A DNA stretch of 64,000 nt from CAVVST01 sp963750995. Its GTDB lineage: Bacteria > Acidobacteriota > Vicinamibacteria > Vicinamibacterales > UBA2999. Position numbers and translations under genes: made by a program. The notes beneath the pieces are model-generated. The model was not told the origin of the DNA. It saw nothing but the letters and a program-made list of their open reading frames with translations, and ran no database searches. The stretch is from contig CAVVST010000002.1 in assembly GCA_963750995.1 (NCBI GenBank), positions 434,001 to 498,000 on the forward strand, read 5' to 3'. Below are positions 40,602-52,077 of the stretch, in pieces; the first letter of the stretch is position 1; every line of letters begins with the position of its first letter.

Positions 40602-43508
40602 GGACTGAAGTCGCGTTCTGCCACGCGGTCCCGTAGCGGGTGATGATCCCGGTCACGGGGTTGGCATTGAAGGCGTTGTAAATATCGAGCTGCGGCTGGA
40701 CGCGCACCGACCTGAACAAGAAGTTCCGCGTGAAGCGCAGATCGAGCTGCCGGATGCGGGGCTCGAGGTAGTGAGTACCCAGCGGTACGAGCTCGACGGT
40801 CGCGGTCGCAGGTACACGTCGGCCGGGTTCCACAGGCGCCCAGGTTGCGGCCGAGCGACGGCGCAATCATGGCGTTGGTCGCGACGAACCCTGCGTTGGT
40901 CGGCACGGGCGAGCTGTCCTGGTAGGTGCCGCTGACCTGCAGGTCCCACGGCAGCGGATACAGCGCGAACGCCTTGAACTGCGTGCCGCCTGACCACGGC
41001 GGCGCCACGTCGCACTGATACAGCTCCTGCGGCGAGTCCACGACGAAGCACCGATCGATGCTCTGGCTGCCGGTCGCGATGCCGCCCTGCAGCACGCCGC
41101 CGGCGCCGAAGCGCATGTTCAGCGACACGTCGACGCCGCTGAACACCTCGTTGTAGTCGCCGTAATCCGACGCCTGCGCGACGAGGTTGTCGACCTGGCC
41201 GAACTTCGCCGGATGCAGGTCGAACAGACCACAGACCCGCTCGCCGCTCACGTCCGCCGGCAGATTCTCGTGCGTCGGTGCATTGATGCAGTACTCGTTG
41301 AAGTCCGCGGGGCCGATCGCCAGGTTGTCGGTGACCGAGAAGTTGCCGTACCAAGTGCGGAAATACCCGACGTTGAGCGCGATACCGCCGCCGAGTTCGT
41401 GCTGCAGCTGGACGGATCCCTGCCAGTTGTAGGGACGCACGCCAAAGCCGTTCACCACGTCGTCCGCGTACCGTGTCGTCGCCTGACGGACCTGGCCGAA
41501 CGCGCTGTCCGAAAGCGGTCCGAGCTCCGCTTCTTGCGGAACGTAGTCGCCGTTGTCGGTCCACGTCCGGGTGGCGCTGAGCACGAGCAGGTTCGCGGGG
41601 TTGTTCGCCGTCGTGATGCCGAACGCCTCGAAGTTCACGTAGCGGCCGATAAAACCCTTGAGCGCCGTGCGCCCCGTCCCGAACAGGTCATACGAGGCGC
41701 CAATCCGGGGATTGATGTCCTTCCAGTTGGGGACGCTCTCGACAGCCGCGAAATCGCGCGCCGGCACGAACGTGCCCGCCGGCATGTGCTGCTCATTCAC
41801 TTTTCCGTTGAGGTAATCGAACCTGACGCCGAGGTTCAACGTCAGTCGCTGCACGCTCCACTGGTCCTGCGCGAACACCCCGAGGGTCTGCTGGAGCAGC
41901 GACGTCGCGAGCGGCCCGGCATAGTAGGTGACCGACACGGGCGTCGTGCCGAGGAAGGTGTAGCTCCTGTCGGCGTACGGGCCCCCGTCCTGGTAGAAAT
42001 AGGTTTCCCGCGGTGCATAGAGGTACTGCAGCCCGGCCTTGAACGAATGGGAGCCGGTGACGTACGACGCCGCGAACTTCTCGTTCATCTGGAAAGTCTT
42101 TTGGTACCCGAAACTGTCGGACAGGCCGTAGCCGAAGCGGTGGTTGCCGTAGCGATAGTTTCTCGCCTGGTCCAGGACGGCGGGATCGCCCGGCGTCGAT
42201 CCCACGCGCAGGCGCTGCTGGACCAGTGACACGAACGTCACGCCGCCCTCGAACAGCAGGCGGTTGGTCGTCGGCGAGTTCCACGTCAACTGGCCGTTAC
42301 GGTTCGGCCAGTACTTGGCGCTGCCCGAAGCCGCGGCATCGCGCATGCCGGTGCTGACGTTGTTGAGGCAGTTGCAGTTGCGCTCGACGCCGTAGGTGGC
42401 CGCAATCTTGTGGCGCTCCGACGCCTGCCACGTCAGGCGCAGGCGATTGTCGAAATACGAATTCTCGTCGTAGAGCGGACGATCCAGGTCGGGCGTGTAG
42501 AACAGCGTGCCCTGCGTGGCGTTGAAGTAGTTGCCCGGCACGTAGGTGGAGGTGACCCAGTAGCGCGAGCTGGCGAAGAACCACAGCTTGTCACGAAGCA
42601 TCGGACCGCCCACGCCGCCGCCGACGTCATAGCGCTTGCGGATCTCGGCGACCACCGTCACCGCCCGCGCGCGCAGATCGTCGTCCAGGTTGTTGCTCTG
42701 CAGCCCCTGGTTGGCAAAATTGCCGGCGAATGACGCCCGAAAGGTATTGCCGCCGTCACGCGGCACGACGTTGACGAGCACGCCGCCGCTCTCGGCTTCC
42801 GCCGTCGCACCGCTGGTCTGGACGGTGACCTCGTCCACGGTCGCCTGGTTCAGGCTGCTCATCTTGTTGCCGGCGGCCACCAGCGTCCCCCAGAACATGC
42901 CATCGCGCATCTGCTGGAAATCGTTGGTGCGGGCGCCGTGAATGGTGAAGCCCGTCTGGAACTCGCCGCGGCTGCCGCCGACGTCCTGCGCCGACGCGCC
43001 GCTCGTCAGCACCGCGCCCGGGATGAGCGTGGCGTACTGGTTGAGGGTTGAACTCGACGGCAGCTGCTCGGTGACCGTTCTCGAGAACACGCGCTGCTGA
43101 TTCACGTTCTGCGTATCGACCAGCGGCGCGGCGCCCGAGACCGTCACTGTCTCCGCGATCGCACCGACGCTCATGTCGGCGTTCACCGTAGCGGTGAACC
43201 CCGTCGTCAGTTCGATGCCTTCGCGGCGCAGCGTGGTGAAACCCGGCAGCATGAACGTGACGGTGTACACCCCTGGCCGCAAGTCGACGATGCGGAAGAG
43301 GCCGCGATCGTCGGTGACGACCGTGCGCACTTTCTCGATCAGGGCGGGGCTCGCTGCTTCAACCGTGACGCCTGGCAAAACTGCCGCCCGATTCGTCCTT
43401 CACCGCCCCGGCGATAGTGCCGCTGGACAGGCTCTGGGCGTGTGCCGCGACCGCGAGCAGCAGGACTGCCAGCGCGAAGGCAACAGAACGGAACGCGTGT
43501 GTCTTCAT
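40558..43508 (-). CDS. TonB-dependent receptor, Oar-like with carboxypeptidase-regulatory domain (receptor 1; two frameshifts)
   Basis: About 980 residues: signal (MKTHAFRSVAFALAVLLLAV), CarboxypepD-reg-like domain (GVTVEAASPALIEKVRTVVTD, DLRPGVYTVTFMLPGFTTLRREG), plug (TATVNADMSVGAIAETVTVSG, LVDTQNVNQQRVFS) and a large beta barrel ending VKFGLSMTF with terminal Phe. Oar-like receptors import large ligands or export proteases. One extra base near 43382 breaks the frame before LPGVTVEA and another near 40814 before PATATVEL; both repairs restore agreement with receptors 2 and 3. It follows the MBL-hydrolase gene by 12 bases and is probably cotranscribed. Confidence 0.87.
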
Positions 43509-43520
43509 GGTCGCTTCTCC

Positions 43521-45080
43521 CTACTTCGTGGCCGATGGCGAGGGGAGCATCGAGGTCAGCGTCAGCGCCGACTCGAGGAACTGCTTGTAGGGCACCAGCT
43601 TGCCGTGAATCGGCATCAAGTAGTCGACCTGGAGCTTCCGGTAGGTGATGTTCGAGAGCAGGTTCTGCGTAAAGGCCGCGTGGCCCTGCGGCTCTACGTC
43701 ATTCACGGTTCGCCTGTCGTCCGGGAAGTACAGGTCCGCATCGGTCAGCACGCGGCCCGTCGGGTAATACACCATCAACATCGACGACGCGTGGGCGAGG
43801 TCGAGGACGTAGTACAGGTTGACCGCCATCATGCTGTCCTTGAGCACGAGCTGGTCATCGACATCCACGATCGTCACCGGCTTCGATTGCGGCTTCTTCG
43901 CCAGCGCGTCGGGCACGATCGTGTGCGGCCGCCGCAGGATCTCCTGCAGGAACGCGCGAATCGACTTGTGCGCCACCAGCCTCGTCACGCCTTCCGAAAC
44001 CGCCGCGCGCACGCCGCTGGTGTGATCGCCGTGATGGTGCGTCAGGATCAGGGTCGTGACCGGCTTGGTCGGCCGGAGTTCACGCGCCTTCGCGATCGTC
44101 GCCAGCGTCCGCTCCTCGTCTGGCGCGTCGACGATCGCCATGTGGTCGCTGAATTCGACGGCAACGCCGTTGTGCGTGGTGCCGTTGAGGACGTGCCAGA
44201 TTCCCTTGCTGGCTTCAATCGCCGTGATCTGCATCGGTCGCGCCGGCGGGGGCTGCGTCGCCGCGAGGACGTTCGCCGGCGCGGCCAGATTGCCGACGTC
44301 GGCGTTTACCGACTGTTTCTGGATGCGCGTGTCCGACGCCAGGTACTTCTCATTCCGCGTCGTCAGACGCGTGGGCAGCTGCAATCCGTCAACCACTGTG
44401 TAATCGACAAATCGCGTTTCAACGGCGATGTCGCCCGTCAGCGCGATGTCGGTCATCCAGACGACGCGCGCCGGGAGCTTCGAGACCGCATCGATCGCCA
44501 GCGTCACCGTGATGTCACTGTTCGGCAGCCGGATGTCGACGATGCGTTCGGCTCCCTGGGTTCGCGGGTTCGACAACACCGCGGCGGGATCGAGCGCGGC
44601 GCGAAGCAGCATCAGCGGGTGCCGGTGATATTCGACTCGCTGGGTGGCGATCGTCCGCGGTGCCCACACGCGATTGGCGCGGCCATCCTCGCCGAGGTTG
44701 AACGCGACCGCGCCGTCGAGCCCCTGCGCGGACTTGCCGGGAACGTGCCCGGCGTAGAACGCGTACAGCGGCGTGCGGCTCTGTTCGAAGCGCGAGCGGC
44801 CGGAGGTCAGATCGAAGCTGCGGCGGTAACCGATTACCTTCCACACCGAGGCTTCCTGTCCCATCTCGCTCCAGCTCGAGCCCTGGCCGAAGCTGAATTC
44901 CTTCCCCTCACCCTCAAGGAGCAGCGTTCTCACCGCCAGGATGCGTTCGCGCCCGCCCATCGCCGCGGCGGCGTCGTCGACAATCTGTTGCGCCGGCGTC
45001 TGCGCGATCGCGGATCCCGGCAGGAGCAAGAGGGCCATTAGAAGAAGACATCGCGACAGGAATCCGTTTTCAGGTTTCAT
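43521..45080 (-). CDS. Secreted MBL-fold metallo-hydrolase
   Basis: A 519-residue protein with a signal peptide (CLLLMALLLLPGSAIAQ). The first half (about 30-290) is an accessory beta-rich domain resembling an outer-membrane-lipoprotein-sorting-like region (GGRERILAVRTLLLEGEG). The second half is the metallo-beta-lactamase fold with LILTHHHGDHTSG (zinc site), DLAHASSMLMVYYPTGRVLTDADLYF and MPIHGKLVPY. Intact. It opens an operon with receptor 1 and is preceded at 45121-45132 by the TTGATnTAnACT motif. Substrate unknown. Confidence 0.85.
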   Translation of the reverse strand: MKPENGFLSRCLLLMALLLLPGSAIAQTPAQQIVDDAAAAMGGRERILAVRTLLLEGEGKEFSFGQGSSWSEMGQEASVWKVIGYRRSFDLTSGRSRFEQSRTPLYAFYAGHVPGKSAQGLDGAVAFNLGEDGRANRVWAPRTIATQRVEYHRHPLMLLRAALDPAAVLSNPRTQGAERIVDIRLPNSDITVTLAIDAVSKLPARVVWMTDIALTGDIAVETRFVDYTVVDGLQLPTRLTTRNEKYLASDTRIQKQSVNADVGNLAAPANVLAATQPPPARPMQITAIEASKGIWHVLNGTTHNGVAVEFSDHMAIVDAPDEERTLATIAKARELRPTKPVTTLILTHHHGDHTSGVRAAVSEGVTRLVAHKSIRAFLQEILRRPHTIVPDALAKKPQSKPVTIVDVDDQLVLKDSMMAVNLYYVLDLAHASSMLMVYYPTGRVLTDADLYFPDDRRTVNDVEPQGHAAFTQNLLSNITYRKLQVDYLMPIHGKLVPYKQFLESALTLTSMLPSPSATK

Positions 45081-45120
45081 GAACGTCCCCTCACAGTCGA
45101 TGAAGTCAGAAATGCGCGCC

Positions 45121-45132
45121 AGTCTACATCAA
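45121..45132 (-). promoter_or_regulatory. TTGATnTAnACT motif upstream of the MBL hydrolase/receptor 1 operon
   Basis: On the minus strand the sequence reads TTGATGTAGACT, ending 40 bases before ATG 45080. The TAGACT part could serve as a -10 hexamer. Two close relatives lie at 49070-49081 and 57402-57413, also upstream of receptor operons. Confidence 0.45.
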
Positions 45133-45136
45133 GCGC

Positions 45137-48049
45137 CTAAAACAGCAACTGCCCGCTGAACTGCACAATGCGCGGATCGAGGATCTGCGTCGGCTGCCGC
45201 CAGCGCGGCCCGAAGGTTGTCGTGATCGACAGAATGTCGCTCGAGTTCAAGGCGTTATAGAGATCGAGGTTCAATTGCAGCCTGAGCCTGGGGCTTACGC
45301 TGAGCATCTTCGTCACACGCAGATCCAGCCTGGTCGTCCGATCTTCGAACTGCGTACCCGGCTCGACTAGCGGCACCGTCGCTGTCGAGGCGCACGGCGT
45401 GCGCGTGCCACATGCGGCCAGGCTGCGGCCGAGCGACGGCGCAATCTCCGCGTTGGTGGCCGCGTAGGCGGCGGTGATCACGGGGCCGGAGATGTTCTGA
45501 AGAATGCCGCTGATGATGAAGTCATACGGGAGCGGATAGCTGCCGTTGAACTTGATCTGGGTCTGCCCCTTGAACGGCGTGACCACCTTGCAGTTCACGA
45601 GCTGCTGCGGTGAATCGACCACGAAGCAGTTGTCGGTGACCGAGCGGCCGGCGTCCACGCCGCCCCCGAAGCGAATCCCGGAGGCGAATCTCGTGTTCAG
45701 GCTGACGCTGAAGAAGTTGTTGACCTGCCGCTGTTCGCCAAAATTCGCGGATTGCGTTACCTCGTTGTCCACGAGACCGAACTTCGCCAGGCTGACGTCG
45801 GCCAGTCCGCAGACCTGGTAGCCCCCGCCGCCGGGCAGTCGCATGTCCGACGGCGCGGTGATGCAGTAGCTGCCGTAGTCAGCCGGACTGACGACCAGGT
45901 TGTCGGTAACGCTGAAGTTGCCGTACCAATTGCGGTAGTAGCCCGCCGTGAGCGACATGCCCTCGTTCAGCTGATGCTGAATCTCCGACGACATGTCCCA
46001 GTTGTACCTCGCACGCTGTACCCGCGGACCACGTCGTCGGCCCATCGGGTGGTGGTGACGACTTTGCCGAAGTTCTGATCCGACACGGCCCCGCATTCGG
46101 CGTTGGCGCCGAAATTACCGAGCACGCAGTCGGGGACGTAGTTGCCGTTGGTATCGGTCCAGGTCCGGGTGACGCTGTTCACCGAGGTCTGGATCGGGTT
46201 ATTGGCATTGGCGATATCGACGCCCGTCTTGGCGACGTACCGGCCGAGCGAGGCTTTCAGCGCCGTGCGCCCGTCCCCGAACAGATCGTACGCGGCCCCG
46301 ATGCGCGGGTTGACGTCCTTCCAGGACGGCACGTCCTTGACTTCATCGAAAGTGCGCCGGGGAATCCAGCCGCTTGGCGTCGCCGGCGTGTCGGATGCCG
46401 GCACCGAGCCGTTGAAGTAGTCGAACCGTACGCCCAGGTTGAGGGTCAGCTGTCCCAATACCCATTGATCCTGGGCGTAGATGCCGAGGTCGGCATTCAT
46501 GTTGGTGCGATTGGTGTACGGCGTGGCGTATTGGGTGATCTGGTTCGGCACGCCGTTGTTGAAGCGATAGTTCAGGTCGCCGCCCGTCGTTCCGGTCTGC
46601 GCCATCCGGACGCCTTCCTCGATCTGAATTCCCGTCTTGAACGCGTGCGTGCCCGTCACGTACGAGGCCGAGAACCGCTGCGAGTAGCGTTTGGTGTGGC
46701 CGTCGAAATCGTAGGTCGGCATCGCGTTGTAACGGATATTCGTCGATTGCTCGAGAATCGAGACGTGGCTCATGTCGACACCTGGCGCGAGGAACCGAGG
46801 CGACGACGACAGCGCCGCCGCGTAGCCCGCCTCGAGCAGCAGCCGGTTCGTCACCGGGGAGCTCCACGTTCCCTGGAACAGCGCTTGCGGCCGGAAGTGA
46901 TACGACTGGATCGCTTCCGGTGCCAGGCCGACGCCGGTGGACGAGCGGCAGATGCACGCGTCCTGGAAGTCGCCGAACACGTTGACCTTGTTGTTCTGCG
47001 ATGCCTGCCACGTCAGCCGCACGGCGTGGGACTCGTACCACTGGTAGCGCGACGATGGGCGCGACAAGTCCGGCGTGTAGAACGGCGTGCCCTGCGTCAT
47101 GTTCCAGAAGGTGCCGGCATCCTGGTTACGGCTGCCCCATTCGCGTTGCGACGTGAAGAACCAGAGCTTGTCGCGCTTGATCGGTCCTCCGACGGTGACC
47201 TGCGCGTCGTAGATCTTGAGGATCTTGCTGACGGTCGTCAGGCCGCGGCTGCGCAGGTCATCGTTCAGGTTGTCGCTGCCGAAGCGGTCGTTGGTGTAGA
47301 GGCCCGACACCGTCCCGGAGAACAGGTTGCCGCCCTCTCTCGGGATCATGTTGATGACGATGCCGTCGGCGTTGCTCTCGGCGGAGATGCCGCTGGTCTG
47401 GACGGTCATCTCCTCGACGGTGCCGGCGTTGATCTGATAACCGGTGTTGCCGTTGCCCTGCAGGTTCTGGATGCTCATGCCGTCCACCTGCACTTTGGTC
47501 CCGGTCTTCCCGTGGAAGGTGCCGCCGACCTGGGTCGTGTAGTTGCCGCTCACGTCGGCGACACCCGTCAATCCGAGCGTGAGCGTGATGACCGTGTTCT
47601 GTCCCTTCATGCTCGTAGGCAGCGCTTCCAGCATCTCGTTCGAAAGGACGGTCTGCTGCCGCACGTTCTGGGTGTCCACGAGCGGCGCCTCGCCGGTGAC
47701 GGTGATCGTCTGCTCCAGTGCGCCAACCTGCAGGTCGGCGTTGACCGTCGCGGTAAATCCTCCTGTGAGCGTGATGCCGTCGCGCTTGAAAGTGTTGAAG
47801 CCCGGCAGCGTGAAGGTGACGGCGTAGGTTCCGGGCCGGAGGTCGACGATGTTGTAGCGCCCTTCGCCATCGCTGGTGGCCGACGCGGACCTTCTCGATC
47901 AACGCCGGGCTGGCTGCTTCGACGGTGACCCCCGGCAGCACGCCGCCGGAGACGTCTCGCACGACGCCCGCGATACTGCTCGTCTGCTGGGCAAGCGCAG
48001 GATGGGCCAGGAAGATCGCAAGGAGAACGACGACGCCGATTCGGACCAT
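45137..48049 (-). CDS. TonB-dependent receptor, Oar-like (receptor 2; two frameshifts)
   Basis: About 970 residues: signal (MVRIGVVVLLAIFLAHPALAQ), CarboxypepD-reg domain (GGVLPGVTVEAASPALIEKVR), plug (VNADLQVGALEQTITVTG, LVDTQNVRQQTV) and barrel ending IVQFSGQLLF. A paralogue of receptors 1 and 3, sharing DACICRSSTG, DNCFVVDSPQQLVNC and a Cys pair in YQVCGLADVS. One extra base near 47885 (before the SATSDGEGRYN region) and one missing near 46009 (before YNWDMSSEIQHQ) break the frame. It follows the lipocalin-like gene by 13 bases and is probably in its operon. Confidence 0.87.
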
Positions 48050-48062
48050 GAGAACCTCCCGT

Positions 48063-49008
48063 TCAACGACGAAAGTCAGGCCACATGTCGGTCAGGCCGC
48101 CGAGCCGCGCCAGGTGGATCACGTTGCGCACCTGCCGGCCATTGAGCGTCGTTGGGGGAAACCTGAGCACGAGTTCGTCTCCCTTGACCTCGAAGTTCCG
48201 CTGCAGAGACGACCCGGTCGAGCCGGGGTTCGGAATCCCGATCTGGTAGTGCGTCACGGATCCGCTCTTTGGCTGCACGATGTACGGCCCGAAATATGTC
48301 GGCGCGCCCTGAATCGCCGCTCGCGCCTCCTCCATCGTCGGCCTGCCGCCGCTGAACGGCTTCCTGCCGGGCGGCGGAAGGTACAACACCGCCATCAGGC
48401 CGGTCGGCGTGTAGACGATGACGCTCGCGTCGCGCGAGGCCGGCTGCACCATCTTGCCGTCGGTGTCGACGAGCCCTGCGTCCTGCCATCGCCAGAACCC
48501 GATGGCGTCGCGCTGATAGTCCGGCAGCGCTTCGAGCTCCGGCACGCGCTGCCACGTGCTTCGGGTCGCCGGCGCGATCGCGGATGCCTCCTGCGTCAGC
48601 ACGAGCTGCTCGCCCTTCCGTTCGTACGACCGGACGATTTGCTGGCCCGTTCGTCGCGGGTCGAGATCACCGTTGATTCGGTAGGTGATGGTCGACTGCC
48701 CCGCGGACGAATAGCTGCCCCAGAATGCCTGGTAGGTCAGGAACTGTTCGACGATATCGATCGAGGCGGCGCGCCCGGCGCGCGTCACGATCTCGATGAC
48801 GTTGCCTTTCGCGTCCTGGATCAGGATGCCGATAGGATTGGGAACCGCCGCGAGCGGCTGGCCGCCGTCGGCGCGCTCGTGCGACACGAGCCGCCAGGTC
48901 CCGACGAGCGTCCGCGGCACCGGAGGCGGCGCCTGTCGCGCGGCGACAAGCCAGCCTGCGGCACGAGACGACGACGAAGCGGACAACTGCGGCGCACCTG
49001 AGTCGCAA
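48063..49008 (-). CDS. Secreted lipocalin-like domain protein (likely N-terminal frameshift)
   Basis: About 305 residues. LVGTWRLVSHERADG begins a lipocalin-like domain (as in PF13924), with PIGILIQDAKGNVIEIVTR; a second half repeats the pattern (DASVIVYTPTGLMAVLYLPP), so there may be two such units. The reading from TTG 48986 lacks a signal, whereas TTG 49008 in the adjacent frame reads MRLRCAAVVRFVVVS, an export signal; a one-base shift near 48970 would join them. It may bind a hydrophobic ligand for the receptor encoded next (receptor 2). The TTGATnTAnACT motif lies upstream at 49070. Confidence 0.65.
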
Positions 49009-49069
49009 TGGAACCCTTTTCGACGTAGAAGACGCCGCGAGTGCCTAGTGTTTGCTGAATTTCGGCTGC

Positions 49070-49081
49070 AGTGTATATCAA
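49070..49081 (-). promoter_or_regulatory. TTGATnTAnACT motif upstream of the lipocalin/receptor 2 operon
   Basis: The minus strand reads TTGATATACACT, ending 61 bases before the presumed start at 49008. It fits the same pattern as the motifs at 45121 and 57402. The gap 49009-49098 holds no other recognisable feature. Confidence 0.45.
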
Positions 49082-49098
49082 AAATTCGGTATCCGAGG

Positions 49099-50701
49099 TC
49101 AGTTCACAGGCGCCAACACGATCTGTGCGAAAGGCACGAGAGCTGGGATGTCAGCAACGGATTGCTGCCGACCGTTCCAGCGGAAAAGCCTGACCTCGAT
49201 GTGTTCCTTGAAGAAATCGAGCACCGCGAAGCCGTTTTCCCTGATCGGCGTCCAGCGATCGGTCACGTCCAGTTGGTTGGGATGCTCCACGGCGCGCGGC
49301 CATGAGGTGCCGTCCGTACCAACGGGACCGGGAAGCACTGACACGACGGGATTGCTCGACAGATCCAGCCGCCCGCAGCGTGAGTTTGTCCCGACTGCGA
49401 TCGCGTGAATGTCGCCGCTCACGATCAGCGGAATCCGGCCGCGCATACCGTGCATCGCCTCGATCAGCCGATCGTGCTGGGCCAGCCACCCGGGCTGCCA
49501 GAATGGTTTGGGCGTCGCGACTGTCGGCTTCCCAGCCTCAATCCAGTCGGGATACCACTCGTACCAGTTGCCTTTCGTCCAACCCGGCGGCAGCCCCGGC
49601 GCGTTGACGAGGTGGACCGTGTCGCGCGCCCTGCATTCGGCCCACGAGCCACTTCTCGACCTCGGGATCCACGAACACCGCGCTCGGCCCGTGCATGGTG
49701 CCGGTCCGCCGGTTGTCGTAGAGCAACACTTCGAGGAGGCTGCCGTATCGAAGCGTTCCGTAACTCTGCGAGACCTGCGCGGGCCGGCCGCTCTCACCGG
49801 TGCCGGCCAGCCCCAGAGGGCGGTTCGCATCGGGGAGGAACTCCGGGTAATAGAGCTGCTGGGTCGCCCGCGCGAGGCGCATCATGTGGTCGGACGGCGG
49901 AAACGTGATGAGCCGATCCGAGGCGGTGTCGTTGTCGAAATAGTCGTGGTCGTCACGAACGAAAAACACGGGAACCGACCGGCACGAGGTGCGATAGAGT
50001 GGCGCAATCTGCTCGCCCGCCGCCTTGAGCAGAAAATTCTCGTTCGTTGAGCCCAGGACTGGCTTGGTTCTGTCGAACGTGCCTGCGAATGCGATAGCGG
50101 CCGGGCTTGCGCCGAATGACACAGCCCCCGGCGACAGCAGATCCCAATAGACATGGTCACCATTCGCGACAATCGCGTCCGGCTTCTCGGCGACCGCGCG
50201 TTCCAGCAGCGCCCGCCGCACCGCCAGCGGCTGGGTGACGTCGTTTGGCAGGAGCGCGTCGTGCCCGCCTGCGCACGTAAAAAACACGACGCGCACATGA
50301 TCGACGGTGCTGCTCGGATCCGGGAACGTGGAGATCGTCCACGGCTCAGCCAAGGAACGGCCCCTGTCGGACCTCAACTCCAGACGGTACGGGCGCGCCG
50401 GCGCCAGATCCTGGAGATCGAATTCCCAGAAAAAGCCCCGGGAGTCCGTTCTCGCACCGGGTATCTTCCGCCCTCCCACGACCAGGCCAGGGGCGCCGCT
50501 CTGGGCTTCGGTGAGCGAGAGCTTCAGCAGGATACGTTCGTGGCTGACCGTCGGCAGGGCATGGAAGACGAGGCCCCGATCCCAGTCGTCACGCGTCTGC
50601 GCAAACGCGTTCCATTCCGGGATGTGGCGATTCAGCGTGTCGGACAAGAAGGCAGCCGTCGCCCCGGCATGAATGAGGAGCTGCCTGCGGCTGATTCGCA
50701 C
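49099..50701 (-). CDS. PhoD-like metallophosphatase (one frameshift)
   Basis: A twin-arginine signal (MRISRRQLLIHAGATAAFL) marks a Tat-exported enzyme. An N-terminal fibronectin-like domain (LRSDRGRSLAEPWTISTF) is followed by metal-site motifs FFTCAGGHDALLP, VANGDHVYWD, FFVRDDHDYFDND and, after the break, LIVSGDIHAIAVGTN. The layout is that of PhoD/alkaline phosphatase D phosphodiesterases. One extra base in the GGG run near 49630 shifts the frame; removing it joins WLVGRMQ to ARDTVHLVNAPG. It follows the sulfatase gene by nine bases, at the end of the receptor 4 operon. Confidence 0.85.
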
Positions 50702-50710
50702 TGTAGACCT

Positions 50711-52061
50711 TCAGCGTGCTGGACGCGCTCTCGCCTTCGCTTCGGCGTCGACGTCCTTCTCCCACGCGGCGATCAGCGGTCGCAGGCGGCGGGCGACGTC
50801 CTGACGTTCCTTCGCCAGATCGTTTCGCTCGCCGATGTCATTCCGCAGATTGAACACCATCGTTGATTCGCCGTCGATCAGCACCTTCCACTCGCCGCTC
50901 CGGACGGCCCACTGCCTGCGGTTGGCGTACAGGGTTCGCCAGAACAGGGTTCGTTCCACGACCGCAGATCTGCCCGCGAGAACCGGCGTGAGATCGATGC
51001 CTTCCATCTGCAGGCCATCGGGACGTCTCGTGAGGGTCGCGGCGAGAATCGTGGCGGTAAGGTCCATCGTGATCGCGACCTGCGGCTGACACGCGCCCTG
51101 CCGGCAGGCGCCCTGGCCATCGCAGGATCGCCGGGACGCGAATGCCTCCCTCCCACAGCGTCGACTTTCGGTGGAACAGCGGCGCGTTCCGCGAGAGCCA
51201 TTCTCCGCCGTTGTCATTCGTATAAATCACCAGCGTGTTCTGCGCCACGCCCGACCGGTCGAGTGCCTCCAGGAGCGCGCCAACGCCGCGATCCACGCGC
51301 TCGAACATCGCGACATAGTCCTGCCTGGTGCCCGAATCAGCGGTCGTACGGCTGCAGATGGATGGCGTCATCTCGCGCGTGGTCGACGGTGATCCGGGCA
51401 CCTGGTACGGCCAATGCGGCGCGTTGTAGGCCACTTCGAGGAAGAACGGCGCCCGCGCGTGCTCGGCGATGAACGTGACCGACCGTTCCGTAATCAGATC
51501 GGTCATGTATCCGTCAACATGGATGGGCGTCTCATTCTCAAAGAGATCATCTCTGCCGTCGCCGCCCGTGTGCTGGTAGTAGTCGATAAAGCCGCTCTTG
51601 AAACCGAAGAAGTAGTCGAATCCATGCGTGCGGGGAGCTGAACTCTGGCCGCTCACCGAGATGCCACTTGCCGATGAGGCCGGTCGAGTAGCCATTGCCC
51701 TCGAGCAAGCTGCGGCAGCGACCGCCCCTCGGACGGCAGGCCGCGTGTCGACGCCGGTGCCGAGCGGCCGCTCCAGGGCGAAGCGCTGCTGGTAGCGCCC
51801 GGTGATCAGCGCGGCACGCGTGGGCGTGCACGTCGGCCCGTTGGCATAGAAGTCGGTGAGCCTGACGCCCTCCTTCGCCAGGCGATCGAGGTTTGGTGTT
51901 TTGATGTCGGGAGCGCCGTAGCTGCCGATGTCACCGTATCCGCCGTCGTCAGTGACGATCAGGACGACGTTAGGGCGGGCGGGAACGGGAGGCTGCTGGC
52001 CGGCAGCCGGCCAGGCAGCCAGCCACACCAGCAGCATCCACGCAGATCGACGCGCTGTCAT
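50711..52061 (-). pseudogene. Type I arylsulfatase (frameshifted as sequenced)
   Basis: Reconstructed length is about 450 residues with an export signal (WMLLVWLAAWPAAGQ). Sulfatase motifs: RPNVVLIVTDDGGYGDIG (metal ligands), GPTCTPTRAALITGRY with the CxPxR formylglycine site (Cys to be oxidised), GKWHLGE, and VIYTNDNGGEW. Four extra bases (near 51746, 51707, 51636 and 51084) break the frame; deleting them restores SLPQLLEGNGYSTGLIGKWH, PRTHGFDYFFG and QVAITMDLTATIL. The clustering suggests sequencing error. Activity would need a formylglycine-generating enzyme; the SUMF1-like protein at 39750 lacks the catalytic Cys pair. Confidence 0.85.
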
Positions 52062-52077
52062 GTTCTAGTCGCCGAGT

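Noticed and set aside
46465..47928. 487-codon plus-strand open frame across receptor 2
   Set aside because: Antisense to a receptor; similar antisense frames occur across receptors 1 and 3, as expected from codon bias.
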